A DNA stretch of 51,476 bases, taken from Flammeovirgaceae bacterium (GTDB taxonomy: Bacteria > Bacteroidota > Bacteroidia > Cytophagales > Cyclobacteriaceae). Shown one piece after another: positions 50,353 to 51,476 of this stretch (position 1 is its first letter; each line of letters opens with the position of its first letter). The position numbers and the translations under genes are program-made. The stretch is taken from assembly GCA_016709845.1 (NCBI GenBank), contig JADJMA010000044.1, positions 1-51,476 of the forward strand, given 5' to 3'. The notes beneath the pieces were generated by a model. That model made no database searches and was not told the origin of the DNA. It was given only the letters and a program-made list of their open reading frames with translations.

Positions 50353-50478
50353 CTTCCAGTATCCAGTATCGAGCATCTAGCATCCCGCCCCCACCATTGT
50401 CAATTACTTCCAGTAACACTATCCAGCATCCAGTTTCAACCATTGTCCATTATCCACTATCAACTCTCCATTAGTCTA
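50353..50478. repeat. Degenerate heptamer array 3
   Basis: About 18 units of 7 bases. First block: CTTCCAG, TATCCAG, TATCGAG, CATCTAG, CATCCCG. Last block from 50421: TATCCAG, CATCCAG, TTTCAAC, CATTGTC, CATTATC, CACTATC, AACTCTC, CATTAGT. The middle (50388-50420) is looser. It fills the 236-bp gap between the acylase and kdsC. Confidence 0.75.
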
Positions 50479-50523
50479 TATTTTTCCCTAATTTTAGCTT
50501 TTAATTAAGAATTTCCGCAACAA

Positions 50524-51198
50524 ATGCCGGTAAAAGAAGTACTCGGAAAATATACCAAGGAGCAAATTAAGAAAGCGGCCCAAATCAAGGCCATTTTTTT
50601 TGATGTGGATGGCGTGCTTACGGACGGAAAAATCATTTATGATGACACCGGTCGCGAAAGCAAAGAGTTCAATGTGAAAGATGGTTATATTATAAGTCAC
50701 CTTAAAAAGTCAGGGATTATAGTGGGGATCATAACCGGACGCGAATCAAAAGTGGTGAGCAACCGGGCAGCAGAATTGAAGTTAGACTTTTGCCACCAGG
50801 GTATTATGGATAAGTATGCCGTATTCGAAAAGCTTATCCAGTTTCACAAGCTCAAGAAGAAAGAGGTGGCCTATATTGGCGATGATATCAACGATTTGAA
50901 AATTTTGGGTTCCTGTGGGTTGGCTGCTTGTCCGGCCGATGCCCGTGATTATATAAAGAGTAGGGTGGATATCGTGACTGAATCAAAAGGCGGGCAAGGT
51001 GTGGTCAGAGATATCAGTGATTTAGTATTGGCGGCTAAAGGAGTGTTGGATAAGATTTTAAAGGATAGCTATGTATTCGGACGATATTTTATTGGAATAT
51101 ATTCGTATGATAAACTGGGACACCCCATTCCCAACGAAGAACTGTTGAAAATGTTAAAGGAGACAGGAATTCCTAAATGGGAATCGTTTCCGGAATAA
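50524..51198 (+). CDS. kdsC: 3-deoxy-D-manno-octulosonate 8-phosphate phosphatase
   Basis: HAD-type phosphatase making free KDO for lipopolysaccharide. 224 residues; the usual KdsC is about 170-190, so this one has a C-terminal extension after residue ~175. FFDVDGVLTDG carries the nucleophile and acid Asp; GIITGRESKVVSNRAAEL motif II; IGDDINDLKIL motif IV. DAR and GGQGVVRDI are typical of KdsC. The extension (FGRYFIGIYSYDKLGHPIPNEE) is not recognised. Divergent from the penicillin acylase. Confidence 0.9.
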   Translation: MPVKEVLGKYTKEQIKKAAQIKAIFFDVDGVLTDGKIIYDDTGRESKEFNVKDGYIISHLKKSGIIVGIITGRESKVVSNRAAELKLDFCHQGIMDKYAVFEKLIQFHKLKKKEVAYIGDDINDLKILGSCGLAACPADARDYIKSRVDIVTESKGGQGVVRDISDLVLAAKGVLDKILKDSYVFGRYFIGIYSYDKLGHPIPNEELLKMLKETGIPKWESFPE

Positions 51199-51205
51199 TT
51201 TATAC

Positions 51206-51355
51206 ATGAAAATTATTAATGGATACTCCTGGCACAAAGCACGGCACATGATTCCTGCCGATTCTCTAAAATCTGCCTTATCTGATGAGGTTATTCGTGG
51301 ACTTTTTTCCCGCGATTTGCGTGCTAAATATAAATATGTCCAGTCACTACTATAA
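51206..51355 (+). CDS. Small putative antitoxin-like protein, 49 residues
   Basis: MKIINGYSWHKARHMIPADS, then SDEVIRGLFSRDLRAKYKY. Not recognised as a family, but it overlaps the start of the AbiEii-type toxin by 20 bases, the position usual for a partner gene. It may be truncated by a frame break, as this region has other missing bases. Starts 7 bases after kdsC. Confidence 0.45.
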   Translation: MKIINGYSWHKARHMIPADSLKSALSDEVIRGLFSRDLRAKYKYVQSLL

Positions 51356-51476
51356 CGAAGAGTTATACCGCTTCAGGACAAAGTGCTTCAGTTGATGGGG
51401 CAGACTAATTCTTCATTCTATCTTACTGGGGTACTGCTAAGCCGTTTTATGCTTAAGCATAGGTATTCTGATGACC
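51336..51476 (+). CDS. AbiEii-type nucleotidyltransferase toxin (3' partial)
   Basis: Only the first ~47 residues are in the window. With small frame repairs (bases missing near 51370 and 51430) it reads MSSHYYNEELYPLQDKVLQL, then FYLTGGTALSRF and LKHRYSDD. The GGTALSRF motif and following SDD are the nucleotidyltransferase core of AbiEii/AbiGii toxins, which modify tRNA. Cut by the right edge. Confidence 0.7.

Overview
The window looks like a chromosomal piece of a Bacteroidota bacterium, probably of the Cytophagales. The signs are very large cell-surface proteins ending in the type B (CHU_C, gliding-associated) sorting domain of the type IX secretion system, each followed by a PorP/SprF-like outer-membrane protein; promoters with the TAnnTTTG -7 box; ribosomal protein bTHX; BatB/BatC; and a fused alpha/beta E1 ketoacid dehydrogenase. 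The placement is inferred from gene content only. A technical trait dominates the reading: most genes longer than about 1 kb are broken by one to several single-base indels, nearly always a missing base in a homopolymer, while the protein homology runs on across the break. I treat these as probable sequencing or assembly errors and annotate full spans, naming the breaks.

Layout. 1-13.1 kb: two consecutive surface modules, each a T9SS cargo (a repeat adhesin cut by the left edge, then a PKD-rich protein) plus its PorP/SprF partner. 13.1-16.5 kb: tRNA nucleotidyltransferase, a TPR lipid/periplasm-type protein, an ECF sigma factor and a membrane-anchored putative anti-sigma factor. 16.5-19.5 kb: a duplicated gene-end junction with a large palindrome, then ftsE and a transaldolase-like gene on the minus strand, the SRP RNA, a small conserved-looking ORF and a GNAT acetyltransferase. 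19.8-27.5 kb: bTHX, a 18-residue trp leader peptide with three consecutive Trp codons, an attenuator hairpin, then trpE-G-D-C-F-B, a DUF1684 lipoprotein, and trpA. 27.8-29.9 kb: alpha/beta E1. 30.1-32.6 kb: a lipidated BamA/TamA-like protein, divergent from a SpoU rRNA/tRNA methyltransferase.

33.3-37.1 kb (minus strand): queuosine-precursor transporter, RNase Z, a STAS protein, purC, and a PIN toxin-antitoxin pair. 37.3-42.8 kb (minus strand): a MORN/YwqK-type repeat protein, thiolase, batC, batB, nagB. 42.9-43.6 kb: a tRNA locus (Ser-GCU, Arg-UCU, Pro-UGG) preceded by three tandem degenerate copies of the 5' half of the tRNA-Ser gene. 43.6-47.4 kb: a sucrose-phosphate synthase/phosphatase and a divergent GH32/GH43-like beta-propeller hydrolase. 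47.4-51.5 kb: a second duplicated gene-end junction, a small membrane protein, a penicillin-acylase-family protein, kdsC, and the start of an AbiEii-type toxin with a tiny upstream partner.

The most unusual material is non-coding: the tRNA-Ser half-gene array with a palindrome in place of the anticodon, two convergent-gene junctions duplicated around hairpin spacers, degenerate period-7 arrays in three intergenic places, a 206-bp element with terminal inverted repeats, and two families of dispersed palindromes. Whether the duplications are biology or merged strain haplotypes cannot be settled from the sequence alone.
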